Shown here: one piece after another, positions 17,157 through 25,506 of the stretch
How the letters are laid out: every line of letters starts with the position of its first letter
Position numbering within the stretch: position 1 is the first letter of the stretch
Origin: Microterricola viridarii
GTDB lineage: Bacteria; Actinomycetota; Actinomycetes; Actinomycetales; Microbacteriaceae
Assembly: GCF_900104895.1 (NCBI RefSeq)
Contig: NZ_LT629742.1
Coordinates: 1,116,001-1,180,000, forward strand
Length of the DNA: 64,000 bases
Direction of reading: 5' to 3'
The notes under the pieces: generated by a model
Told to the model about the DNA's origin: nothing
The model's input: the letters and a program-made list of their open reading frames with translations, nothing else
Database searches by the model: none
Translations under genes and position numbers: made by a program

Positions 17157-18754
17157 CCGACCCCGTCCCCCCTGCCGACGCGCACACCGCGCAGCGGCCC
17201 GTCCTGGTCGTCGACTTCGGCGCCCAGTACGCGCAGCTGATCGCACGACGCGTGCGCGAGGCATCCGTCTACTCGGAGATCGTCTCGCACGCGATCACCG
17301 CCGATGAGGTTGTGGCCAAGAACCCGATCGGCATCGTTCTCTCCGGTGGGCCGTCCTCGGTCTACGAAGAGGGCGCGCCGCAGTTCGACCCGGCCATCTT
17401 CGAGCTCGGCGTGCCCGTGCTCGGCATCTGCTACGGCTTCCAGGTCATGGCGACCGCCCTCGGCGGCGAGGTTGCACAGACCGGCAACCGCGAGTACGGT
17501 GCCACCCCGGTGACGGTCACGGATGCCACCGGCAACGTGCTCCTCGCCGAGCAGCCGACCGAGCAGACGGTCTGGATGAGCCACGGCGACTCCGTGTCGA
17601 AGGCGCCGGAGGGCTTCACCGTCCTCGCCTCGACAGAGTCGACCCCCGTCGCCGCATTCGCCAACGACGAGAAGCGCCTCTACGGCGTGCAGTGGCACCC
17701 CGAGGTCAAGCACTCCGAGCACGGCCAGCACGTGCTGGAGAGCTTCCTGCACCGGGCCGCCGGCATCGCCGCGGACTGGAACAGCGGCAACGTCATCGCC
17801 GAGCAGGTCGCCAAGATCCAGGCGCAGGTCGGCTCCGGCCGCGTCATCTGCGGCCTCTCCGGCGGAGTCGACTCCGCCGTGGCCGCCGCCATCGTGCATA
17901 AGGCCGTCGGCGACCAGCTCGTCTGCATCTTCGTCGACCACGGCCTGCTGCGCCAGGACGAGCGCCGCCAGGTCGAGGAGGACTACGTCGCCTCCACCGG
18001 TGTGCGCCTCGTCACGATCGACGCCCGCGAGCAGTTCCTGAACGCCCTGGCCGGAGTCAGCGACCCCGAGACCAAGCGCAAGATCATCGGCCGCGAGTTC
18101 ATCCGCAGCTTCGAGCAGGCCGAGCGCGACCTCGTCGCCGAGGCCAGCGCCGACGGCGAGCCGATCCGTTTCCTCGTGCAGGGCACCCTGTACCCGGATG
18201 TCGTCGAGTCCGGCGGCGGAAGCGGCACCGCGAACATCAAGAGCCACCACAACGTGGGCGGTCTGCCGGAGGACCTGCAGTTTGAGCTCGTCGAGCCGCT
18301 GCGCACCCTCTTCAAGGACGAGGTGCGCGCCATCGGCCGCGAGCTCGGCCTGCCCGAGGTCATCGTGGGACGCCAGCCGTTCCCCGGCCCCGGCCTCGGC
18401 ATCCGCATCGTCGGTGAGGTCACGGAAGAGCGCCTCGAGCTGCTGCGCAAGGCCGACGCCATCGCGCGCGCCGAGCTGACCGCCGCCGGCCTCGACAACG
18501 AGATCTGGCAGTGCCCGGTCGTGCTGCTCGCCGATGTGCGCTCCGTGGGCGTGCAGGGCGACGGCCGCACCTACGGTCACCCGATCGTGCTGCGCCCGGT
18601 GTCCTCCGAGGACGCGATGACCGCCGACTGGACCCGCCTGCCGTACGACGTGCTGGCGAAGATCTCGAACCGCATCACGAACGAGGTGGACGGCGTCAAC
18701 CGCGTCGTGCTCGACGTCACGAGCAAGCCGCCGGGAACCATCGAATGGGAGTAG
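17153..18754 (+). CDS. guaA: GMP synthase, glutamine-hydrolysing
   Basis: Converts XMP, ATP and glutamine to GMP, the last step of guanine nucleotide synthesis. It is 533 residues and full length. The class I glutamine amidotransferase domain carries the nucleophile Cys93 in GICYGFQ, with the His/Glu partner in [11 protein letters not shown]. The ATP-pyrophosphatase domain has the SGGVDSA P-loop, and the C-terminal dimerisation/XMP-binding region ends [13 protein letters not shown]...KPPGTIEWE. The GTG start at 17153 overlaps the previous gene. A group of inverted repeats follows the stop. Confidence 0.97.
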   Translation: MTDPVPPADAHTAQRPVLVVDFGAQYAQLIARRVREASVYSEIVSHAITADEVVAKNPIGIVLSGGPSSVYEEGAPQFDPAIFELGVPVLGICYGFQVMATALGGEVAQTGNREYGATPVTVTDATGNVLLAEQPTEQTVWMSHGDSVSKAPEGFTVLASTESTPVAAFANDEKRLYGVQWHPEVKHSEHGQHVLESFLHRAAGIAADWNSGNVIAEQVAKIQAQVGSGRVICGLSGGVDSAVAAAIVHKAVGDQLVCIFVDHGLLRQDERRQVEEDYVASTGVRLVTIDAREQFLNALAGVSDPETKRKIIGREFIRSFEQAERDLVAEASADGEPIRFLVQGTLYPDVVESGGGSGTANIKSHHNVGGLPEDLQFELVEPLRTLFKDEVRAIGRELGLPEVIVGRQPFPGPGLGIRIVGEVTEERLELLRKADAIARAELTAAGLDNEIWQCPVVLLADVRSVGVQGDGRTYGHPIVLRPVSSEDAMTADWTRLPYDVLAKISNRITNEVDGVNRVVLDVTSKPPGTIEWE

Positions 18755-18756
18755 GC

Positions 18757-18796
18757 GTTTGAGCTGAGCGCGGGCATTTCGCTCCTCAGCTCAAAC
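18757..18796 (+). terminator. Inverted repeat after guaA, probable terminator
   Basis: Perfect 12-base arms GTTTGAGCTGAG (18757-18768) and CTCAGCTCAAAC (18785-18796) enclose a 16-base loop, beginning three bases after the guaA stop. It is the first of four hairpins in this 338-base gap. Confidence 0.6.
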
Positions 18797-18799
18797 ACT

Positions 18800-18873
18800 G
18801 GCACAGAATGCCGGACCCCGCTGAACCGCATCGTGCATGCGAGTTCGGTGTGAGGGGTCCGGCCTTCTGTGTC
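18800..18873. repeat. Large inverted repeat in the guaA downstream gap
   Basis: Twenty-base arms at 18800-18819 and 18854-18873 match except for two positions. The interior contains further complementary blocks (GAACCGCAT/ATGCGAGTTC-like), so an extended cruciform is possible. No coding function seen. Confidence 0.65.
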
Positions 18874-18936
18874 ATAACGCGATACCCCGCGGGCCGGCCT
18901 GATCGCGCCACCCCGGCATCCGCCTCGGCTTCAGCC

Positions 18937-19004
18937 TCGCGGCCCTCGGTATGTCTCGCGGCCCGTGGCATAGCGGGGGCCGCGAGACACACCGAGGGCC
19001 GCGA
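18937..19004. repeat. Long near-perfect inverted repeat
   Basis: Arms of 28 bases (18937-18964 and 18977-19004) pair with a single mismatch around a 12-base loop. The arms contain CTCGCGGCCCTCGG. The stem is longer than a normal terminator and is of the same general kind as the palindromes around 14.4 and 15.7 kb, although the sequence differs. Confidence 0.7.
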
Positions 19005-19040
19005 CGGGCCGGATGCCGCCGGGCAGTGCCCCGGGAACGC

Positions 19041-19070
19041 GGAAGGGCCGCCCTTCCGGGCGGCCCTTCC
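19041..19070 (-). terminator. Hairpin terminator for the Bax-inhibitor-like gene
   Basis: Perfect 13-base arms (19041-19053 and 19058-19070) with a four-base loop, located 23 bases beyond the stop of the minus-strand gene. It could act in both directions. Confidence 0.75.
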
Positions 19071-19092
19071 GTGAAGCGGTGTCAGCGTGCGA

Positions 19093-19896
19093 CTAGTCGC
19101 GCGCGATCGCGAACATGCGCAGGATCTCCAGGTACAGCCAGATGACGGTGACCATGATGCCGAAGGCGCCGGTCCAGCCGTACTTGCGCGGTGCGCGATT
19201 CTTGACGCCCTTCTGGATGAAGTCGAAGTCGAGCACGAGCGAGTACGCGGCCATGATGACGACGAGGACGCCGAGCACGAGGCCGATCGGGATTCCGGTG
19301 TTGAAGAGGTCATCGCCGCGGAGGCCCCACGGGTTGCTGACCGCGCCGGTCATCGTCAGCACGACGTTGAGGAGCGAGAACACGAGGTAGCCGACCATGG
19401 CGATCAGGAACACCTTGGTGGCCTTCTTGGAGGCGCGGATCTTGCCGCTGGCGAAGAGGGCGAGCGTCACGCCGACGACGGCGAGGGTGGCCAGCACCGC
19501 CTGCAGCACGATTCCGTCAAACTGCGTCTCGTAGAACATCGAGATCGCGCCGACGAACACGCCCTGCGCCGCCGCGTAGGCGAGGATCAGGGCCGGCGAC
19601 GGCTCCTTCTTGAAGATGTTGACGAGTGCCAGGACGAAGCCGATGATGCCGGCAATCGCGAAGAGGAACGGCATCGTCGTGGCGGTCACCCAGCCGAGCA
19701 TGGCACCGATCACGAGCACGCCGAAGGACAGCGCGGTCTTCACGACGGTGTCTTCGACCGTCATCCGGTCGGTCTCGCCGGCACCGGCGGTGGGCCGGTT
19801 GTAGATGTCCTGCAGCTCCTCGACCGAGACGGCGTTGGAGACGGAGGTGTTGCCGGTGAAGGCTGGGCTGCGGAATGCGGGGTTCTCGAGTGCCAT
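19093..19896 (-). CDS. Bax inhibitor-1/YccA family membrane protein
   Basis: Integral membrane protein of 267 residues with about seven transmembrane helices. It opens MALENPAFRSPAF, a start typical of actinobacterial BI-1 proteins, followed by a soluble N-terminal tail of about 55 residues. The C-terminal region SLVLDFDFIQKGVKNRAPRKYGW with paired Asp residues matches the YccA/BI-1 pH-sensor region. Family members are proposed calcium-leak channels; the cellular role in bacteria is not established. The ATG at 19894-19896 is preferred over an upstream in-frame start that would add only non-conserved residues. Confidence 0.9.
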   Translation of the reverse strand: MALENPAFRSPAFTGNTSVSNAVSVEELQDIYNRPTAGAGETDRMTVEDTVVKTALSFGVLVIGAMLGWVTATTMPFLFAIAGIIGFVLALVNIFKKEPSPALILAYAAAQGVFVGAISMFYETQFDGIVLQAVLATLAVVGVTLALFASGKIRASKKATKVFLIAMVGYLVFSLLNVVLTMTGAVSNPWGLRGDDLFNTGIPIGLVLGVLVVIMAAYSLVLDFDFIQKGVKNRAPRKYGWTGAFGIMVTVIWLYLEILRMFAIARD

Positions 19897-19952
19897 GGGA
19901 TCCTCTGGGGCTCGGGGCGAAGCGCACACGACGAGCTCGCCACGTGCGGGTG

Positions 19953-20474
19953 CTATGCCTCTAAACTACCCGATCTGGCTGGCAGAACGCGGGAAATTCG
20001 GCGGGCCAGCCGGGCTCCGATCAGCACCGCGACGCCGCTGAGAGCGAACACCGCCCAATTCTGCTCGTAGCTGGCGAACCAGACGCTGCAGGCCAGCCCG
20101 GCGGCCAGCGGCAGGGCGAGGGTGATCCACGCCAGCGGCGGGCGCTGCATCACGAGCAGCCAACCGGCGAGGATCACCGTGGTGAACACCGCGAAGTCGG
20201 AGCCGGCCAGCATCAGCCACGACACGAACAGGGCGGGCATGAGCGCCACCAGGCGCCGCCAGCCGCGGGCCGGCAGCACGATCCAGCCGGCCATCTGCAG
20301 CAGGGAGCCGACGGCGAGAAACGGCAGACTGTAGGTGCTGGTGAACAGCACGGACGCCACGCCGAGCAGGATCGCGGATGCGCCGGCGACCAGGCGGGCG
20401 TTGTAGCTGCCCCAGCGCAGGGGCAGCGCGCGCGTCGGTTCGGCGCGCGTGGAGGGTGGTGTCAGCGAGTGCAT
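19953..20474 (-). CDS. Hypothetical multi-pass membrane protein
   Basis: Protein of 173 residues with a short charged N-terminus (RAEPTRALPLRWGSYNARL) and about five hydrophobic segments, ending ARLARRISRVLPARSG. No catalytic motif is visible and no family is recognised. It starts 50 bases from the divergent glycerophosphodiesterase gene and lies upstream of the Bax-inhibitor-like gene on the same strand, 56 bases apart, so the two may share a transcript. Confidence 0.7.
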   Translation of the reverse strand: MHSLTPPSTRAEPTRALPLRWGSYNARLVAGASAILLGVASVLFTSTYSLPFLAVGSLLQMAGWIVLPARGWRRLVALMPALFVSWLMLAGSDFAVFTTVILAGWLLVMQRPPLAWITLALPLAAGLACSVWFASYEQNWAVFALSGVAVLIGARLARRISRVLPARSGSLEA

Positions 20475-20524
20475 TGCTTCGATTGTTGCAGCGCCGACGC
20501 CCTCGTGACGATTACCCTTGTGCC

Positions 20525-21547
20525 ATGTCGCACGCCTCCCCGCTCATCATTGGCCACCGTGGCGCCAGCGGCTACCGCCCCGAGCACACCGCTGCCGCAT
20601 ACGAACTCGCCTTCGCCCTCGGCGCGGACGCTGTCGAGCCCGACATCGTGGCGACGCGCGATGGGGTGCTCGTGCTCCGGCACGAGAACGAGATCTCCGG
20701 CACGACGGATGTCGCGGCGCGGCCGGAGTTCGCCGGGCTCCGCACCACGAAGACCATCGACGGCCACGAGCAGACGGGCTGGTTCACCGAGGACTTCACC
20801 TGGGGTGAGCTCAGCACGCTCCGCGCCCGGGAGCGGCTGCCCAAGATGCGTCCAGCGAACACCGCCTTCGACGGCCGCTACCCGATCCTGCGGCTGCGCG
20901 ACCTCTTCGAGCTCATCGACGAGAGCGCGGAGCGCCACGGCCGGCACCTCGGCCTCGTCGCCGAGATCAAGCACGCCAGCTACTTCGAATCGATCGGCCT
21001 GCCGCTGGACGAGCTCTTCGCCGCAGAGCTGGACGACGCGGGCTGGCGCGGCGGCGACGGCCGGCTCATCGTCGAGTCCTTCGAGTTGACCGTGCTCGGC
21101 AAGCTGACCGCGCGCGGAGTCGGCGGCAGGAAGGTCTTCCTCATCGAGGCGTCCGGCACGCCGGAGGACCAGCGGCTGGCCCACGGCGCGGCGGCGAACA
21201 GCTACGCCGACTTCGTGACGGAGGCGGGCCTGTACGCGCTCGGCGGCCTCGTCGACGGCATCAGCGTCGACCGCTCCATGATCGTGCGGCAGGATGCCGC
21301 GGGCACGCCGCAGACGAGTGACCTCGTCGACCTGGCCCACTCGGCGATGCTCGAGGTGTACACGTGGACGCTGCGCCCGGAGAACCGCTTCCTGCTGCCG
21401 GCCCACCGCGCCGGCGTCGGCCAGGCCCGCCACGGGGACTGGTGGGGCGAGTTCGAGCTGATCATGGGCACCGGCATCGACGGCGTCTTCGCCGATCACC
21501 CGGACCTGGCCGTCGCCGTGCGCGACAGCCTCCGCCCGGCGGCGTGA
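20525..21547 (+). CDS. Glycerophosphodiester phosphodiesterase
   Basis: TIM-barrel phosphodiesterase of 340 residues that hydrolyses glycerophosphodiesters to glycerol 3-phosphate and an alcohol. The signature IIGHRGASGYRPEHT (His11, Arg12, Glu20) and the following GADAVEPDIVATRDGVLVLRHE carry the metal-binding and catalytic residues; VAEIKHASYF provides a further Glu. No signal peptide is present, so the enzyme is cytoplasmic. Start ATG 20525. The product would feed GlpD encoded at 6.0 kb. Confidence 0.92.
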   Translation: MSHASPLIIGHRGASGYRPEHTAAAYELAFALGADAVEPDIVATRDGVLVLRHENEISGTTDVAARPEFAGLRTTKTIDGHEQTGWFTEDFTWGELSTLRARERLPKMRPANTAFDGRYPILRLRDLFELIDESAERHGRHLGLVAEIKHASYFESIGLPLDELFAAELDDAGWRGGDGRLIVESFELTVLGKLTARGVGGRKVFLIEASGTPEDQRLAHGAAANSYADFVTEAGLYALGGLVDGISVDRSMIVRQDAAGTPQTSDLVDLAHSAMLEVYTWTLRPENRFLLPAHRAGVGQARHGDWWGEFELIMGTGIDGVFADHPDLAVAVRDSLRPAA

Positions 21548-21602
21548 GGCCAGCGGGCCGGGCAGCCCTCTGTCAGCGGCCCCGCCTACACTGGGAGCAG
21601 AC

Positions 21603-24161
21603 ATGAGCACTCTCTTTGACCCCGACGAACCGACCGACTCGCGACCGATGATCGTGCACGATGGGCCGGCCGGCTTCCCGTCGACCCTGGGCGCCAACAA
21701 CGCGGCGCCGCCGGCGGGATTCGTTCCCGGCGGGGCCTCAGCGGGCGGGCTGCCCGGCGGCGGTGCCTGGGCCGGGGGAGACAGCCTGCTCGACGGCCTC
21801 AACCCCGAGCAGCGCGAAGCGGTCGAATACCGCGGCCCCGCCCTGCTCATCGTGGCCGGCGCCGGATCCGGCAAGACCCGCGTGCTCACCCACCGTATCG
21901 CCGGGCTGATCGGCAGCCGCGAGGCCTGGCCCAGCCAGATCCTCGCCATCACCTTCACCAACAAGGCCGCAGCCGAGATGCGCGAGCGCGTCGAGCAGCT
22001 CCTCGGCCAGGCCTCCAGCGGCATGTGGATCTCCACCTTCCACTCCGCCTGCGTGCGCATCCTGCGCGCAGAGGCCGAGCGGGCCGGGCTCAGCAGCAGC
22101 TTCACCATCTACGACTCCGCCGACTCGCGCAACGTCATCAAGCGCATCATCAAGGAACTCTCGGCCGACACCCTCGGCTTCACCGCGGCGGGCGTCTCGA
22201 ACAAGATCTCCAAGCTCAAGAACGAGCTGGCGGATGTCGACAGCTACGCGCGCAACGCCAACCTCAACGACCCGCAAGAGGTCATGTTCGTCGAGATCTT
22301 CCGGCAGTACACCAAGCGCCTGCGCGCCGCGCAGGCGCTGGACTTCGACGACCTCCTGGCCGAGACGGTGTTCCTGTTCCGGGCGTTCCCGGCCACCGCC
22401 GCGCTCTACCAGCGCCGGTTCCGGCACATCCTCGTCGACGAGTACCAGGACACCAACCACGCCCAGTACTCCTTCATCAAGGAGCTCACCCGGCCGATCG
22501 AGCCGCACGTCGTCGCGGAGCTCGACACGGCCGGCCACCACGTGCGCTCGCTGCAAGACGCGACCGGGGCCATCCCGGGCGCATCGCTGACCGTCGTCGG
22601 CGACTCCGACCAGTCGATCTACGCCTTCCGCGGCGCCGACATCCGCAACATCGTCGAATTCGAGCGCGACTATCCGGGCGCCAAGGTGGTGCTGCTCGAG
22701 CAGAACTACCGCTCGACGCAGAACATCCTGAGCGCGGCCAATGCCGTCATCTCCAACAACTTCGACCGCAAGGACAAGAAGCTCTGGACGGCCATCGGCG
22801 ACGGCGCCAAGATCATCGGATACACCGGGTACTCCGGCCACGACGAGGCCCAGTTCATCGCCGACGAGATCGAGAAGCTGCGCGGCGAGGGCGTCGCCTA
22901 CCGCGACATCGCCGTGTTCTACCGCACCAACGCGCAGACCCGCGCGTTGGAGGAGATCTTCGTGCGCTCCGCCGTGCCCTACCGCGTCGTCGGCGGCACC
23001 AAGTTCTATGAGCGGGCCGAGATCAAGGACGCGATGGCGTACCTCATCGCCGTGGCGAACCCGGCCGACGAGCTCGCCCTGCGCCGGATCCTGAACACGC
23101 CCAAGCGCGGCATCGGGCCAGCCACCGAGACGCAGCTGGCCAGCTTCGCCGAGGCCAACGGCATCAGCTTCCGGCAGGCCATGCGTGATGCGGGCAGCCT
23201 CGGCATGGGGCCCAAGGTCACCGGTGCCATCGTCAAACTGGCCAGGCTGCTCGACGAGGCCGCCCTCATGCTCGACCCGGCACAGCGCTCATCCGATTCG
23301 GCGGCCGGCGTCTCCAGCGTGAGCGAGGTGCTCGGCTTCCTGCTGACCGAGAGCACCCTGCTCGAGACGCTGCGCAGCAGCCGCGACCCGCAAGACGAGA
23401 CCCGCGCCGAGAACGTCGAGGAGCTGCTCGCGCAGACCAAGGACTTCGTCAAGGAGAACCCGGATGCCGGCCTGATCGACTTCCTCACCCAGGTATCGCT
23501 CGTGGCCGCGGCCGACGACCTCGACGACTCCAGCGGGACCGTCTCCCTGATGACCCTGCACACGGCCAAGGGCCTGGAGTACGACTCCGTGTTCCTCACC
23601 GGCATCGAGGAGGGCCTGCTGCCGCACCAGATGTCGGCCAGCGAGCCGGGTGGCCCGGCCGAGGAGCGGCGTTTGTTCTACGTCGGCATCACCAGGGCCA
23701 GGAAGCGGCTCTACCTCTCGCTCGCGATGACGCGTGCCCAGTTCGGCGAGACGAACGTGGCGATGCCGAGCCGCTACCTGCAGGAGATCCCCGGCGACCT
23801 CATCGAGTGGCGGCAGTCGCCCGGCATGGCGAACTCGCGCGGCGGCACGCAGCCGCGCGCGCTGAACGCGCGCCGCGACGGCTACGGCTCCCGCGGCTCC
23901 AGCGGTTCCGACCGCTTCGGCGGCGAGCTGCCGCCGGCCCCCAAGCCGAAGACGGAGTGGGCGAACAAGGTCACAGCGCAGGTGCGCGACAACGGCGATC
24001 TCACCCTGGAGGCCGGCGATCGCATCCGGCACGTCGACTTCGGCGAGGGCCGCGTCAACCAGGTCACCGGTGAGGGCACCAAGCGCGTCGCGCACGTGCA
24101 GTTCGACACGGCGGGCGCAAAGAAGCTCCTGATCAAGATCGCCCCGATCGAGAAACTGTAG
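21603..24161 (+). CDS. pcrA: ATP-dependent DNA helicase PcrA/UvrD
   Basis: Superfamily 1A 3'-5' helicase for repair and replication, 852 residues. A low-complexity Gly/Ala-rich N-terminal extension (about 20-60) precedes LNPEQREAV (Q motif), Walker A AGAGSGKT (85-92), motif Ia ITFTNKAAAEM, Walker B LVDEYQDTN (around 277-285), GDSDQSIYAFRGA (motif III), QNYRS (motif IV), LMTLHTAKGLEYDSVFLTG (motif V) and EERRLFYVGITRA (motif VI). The C-terminal Tudor-like tail ends HVQFDTAGAKKLLIKIAPIEKL, consistent with actinobacterial PcrA. The last 15 bases recur 85 bases downstream. Confidence 0.96.
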   Translation: MSTLFDPDEPTDSRPMIVHDGPAGFPSTLGANNAAPPAGFVPGGASAGGLPGGGAWAGGDSLLDGLNPEQREAVEYRGPALLIVAGAGSGKTRVLTHRIAGLIGSREAWPSQILAITFTNKAAAEMRERVEQLLGQASSGMWISTFHSACVRILRAEAERAGLSSSFTIYDSADSRNVIKRIIKELSADTLGFTAAGVSNKISKLKNELADVDSYARNANLNDPQEVMFVEIFRQYTKRLRAAQALDFDDLLAETVFLFRAFPATAALYQRRFRHILVDEYQDTNHAQYSFIKELTRPIEPHVVAELDTAGHHVRSLQDATGAIPGASLTVVGDSDQSIYAFRGADIRNIVEFERDYPGAKVVLLEQNYRSTQNILSAANAVISNNFDRKDKKLWTAIGDGAKIIGYTGYSGHDEAQFIADEIEKLRGEGVAYRDIAVFYRTNAQTRALEEIFVRSAVPYRVVGGTKFYERAEIKDAMAYLIAVANPADELALRRILNTPKRGIGPATETQLASFAEANGISFRQAMRDAGSLGMGPKVTGAIVKLARLLDEAALMLDPAQRSSDSAAGVSSVSEVLGFLLTESTLLETLRSSRDPQDETRAENVEELLAQTKDFVKENPDAGLIDFLTQVSLVAAADDLDDSSGTVSLMTLHTAKGLEYDSVFLTGIEEGLLPHQMSASEPGGPAEERRLFYVGITRARKRLYLSLAMTRAQFGETNVAMPSRYLQEIPGDLIEWRQSPGMANSRGGTQPRALNARRDGYGSRGSSGSDRFGGELPPAPKPKTEWANKVTAQVRDNGDLTLEAGDRIRHVDFGEGRVNQVTGEGTKRVAHVQFDTAGAKKLLIKIAPIEKL

Positions 24162-24246
24162 CGAGCGGTCACGAATCATGGGATTCCTTGGAACTGGGCT
24201 GCCGCCTTTCTTGACGCTTCGCGTCAAGCCCATCGAGAAACTGTAG
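24147..24246 (+). repeat. Direct duplication of the pcrA 3' end
   Basis: ATCGAGAAACTGTAG occurs at 24147-24161 (the true end of pcrA) and again at 24232-24246, where it would again read Ile-Glu-Lys-Leu-stop. Between them is an 85-base period containing a hairpin, CTTGACGC/GCGTCAAG at 24210-24228. The second copy is directly followed by the ribosome site of the FUSC gene. Confidence 0.75.
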
Positions 24247-24257
24247 GGGAGCGTCGC

Positions 24258-25316
24258 ATGACAGACGACGCTCCACAGTCGCTCCCGGCCCGGCTGCGGT
24301 CACTGAAGCCTCGTGACTTCGAGGTGGCGACCCGGGCGGCGATCGCGGTGGCCGTTCCGTTGTTCCTCCTGCTCGCCCTCGACCGGCTCGACCTCGCCGC
24401 CTACGCCTCCTTCGGGGCGATGACGGCGCTGTATGGGCGCAGCGAACCCTATCGAGTGCGGCTGCGCAGCGCGGGGATCGCCGCGATCGGGCTTGTGCTC
24501 AGCGTCGCGCTCGGCACCATCTTGGCCGCCAGCGGAGCCGCGAACGTCCTCGTCGCCGCTGCGCTCGTCGTCGTGATCGTGGGCGGCATCGTCGTCGCCG
24601 CCGTCTACGGGCTCTTCCCGCCGACCCCGCTGTTCTTCGTGTTCGGCCTGCTGGTGTGTGCCGCACTGCCGACCCCGCCAGAGCAGGTTCCGCTGCGCAT
24701 CGGCCTCGCCGCTGCCTCGGCCGCGTTCGCACTCGCCATCACGATGTCCGGCTGGCTGCTGCGGCGGGCCGGACGCGAGGGAGACGACGGCTGGTTCCAG
24801 CAGCTGACCCGATCGCCACGGGTGCGGTGGGCCGCCGTTCGGGAGCCCGCTCTGTGGGTGGCGGTCGCCCAGAACGTGTTTGGGGCGCTGCTCGCCGGTG
24901 CCGTCGCGACGGCGCTCGGCATTGGACACCCTTACTGGGCTGTGGTGAGCGTGGTCGCCGTCATCCCGCCACCGCACGCACGACACTCGATCTCGCGCTC
25001 CGTGCACCGGATCGTCGGCACCGCAGTCGGCGTCGTGGTGACCGGCGTGCTGCTCTTCCCCGAGCCGCCGCCCTTCGCCATCGTCATCGCCGTGGTCATC
25101 GCGCAGTTCTGTGCCGAGATCCTCGTCGGGCGGCACTACGGTGCCGCGCTGGTCTTCGTGACCCCGCTGGCGCTCGGCGTCGCCCACCTGGCCAGTCCGC
25201 TGCCCGTCGGCACTCTGCTGATCGACCGGCTGCTGGAGACGGCGCTCGGCGCGGCCATTGGGCTGCTGCTGGTGCTCGCGGCTCGCTGGCTGACGGCGCG
25301 CAGGTCACAGCCCTGA
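24258..25316 (+). CDS. FUSC family membrane protein
   Basis: Integral membrane protein of 352 residues with two clusters of hydrophobic helices (around 27-150 and 195-340), the duplicated layout of the FUSC/aromatic-acid-exporter-like family. The conserved AAYASFGAMTALYGRSEPYRVRLR and HPYWAVVSVVAVIPP motifs fit the family, as does the RSVHRIVGTAVGVVVTG stretch. The substrate is unknown; members include efflux components for aromatic acids. Ribosome site AGGGGAGC lies upstream of ATG 24258. Confidence 0.82.
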   Translation: MTDDAPQSLPARLRSLKPRDFEVATRAAIAVAVPLFLLLALDRLDLAAYASFGAMTALYGRSEPYRVRLRSAGIAAIGLVLSVALGTILAASGAANVLVAAALVVVIVGGIVVAAVYGLFPPTPLFFVFGLLVCAALPTPPEQVPLRIGLAAASAAFALAITMSGWLLRRAGREGDDGWFQQLTRSPRVRWAAVREPALWVAVAQNVFGALLAGAVATALGIGHPYWAVVSVVAVIPPPHARHSISRSVHRIVGTAVGVVVTGVLLFPEPPPFAIVIAVVIAQFCAEILVGRHYGAALVFVTPLALGVAHLASPLPVGTLLIDRLLETALGAAIGLLLVLAARWLTARRSQP

Positions 25317-25418
25317 CGGCCGCGCTGGGAATTCTCCCCGAGTAGGGCTTCGTGCCCCTCCAGAGTGGCGTTCTGGACAAATGAGCGCGAATCAGGAGGT
25401 ATCGTATTCACGTCGCAT

Positions 25419-25431
25419 GAAAGTTACTTTC
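25419..25431. promoter_or_regulatory. GAAAGTTACTTTC palindrome, candidate RpiR/MurR operator
   Basis: A perfect 13-base palindrome in an AT-richer stretch 76 bases before the first gene of the muropeptide operon. The GAAA-N5-TTTC form agrees with the general shape of RpiR-family sites, and an RpiR-type gene closes the operon. A possible -10 element TACTAT is at 25453-25458, so the site would overlap the promoter upstream region. Confidence 0.5.
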
Positions 25432-25506
25432 GCGCGAACGCAACAGCTTGGATACTATTTTCAATACGCAATTACGGGCTCACGCCCATCAATGAGGAGA
25501 CTTGCT

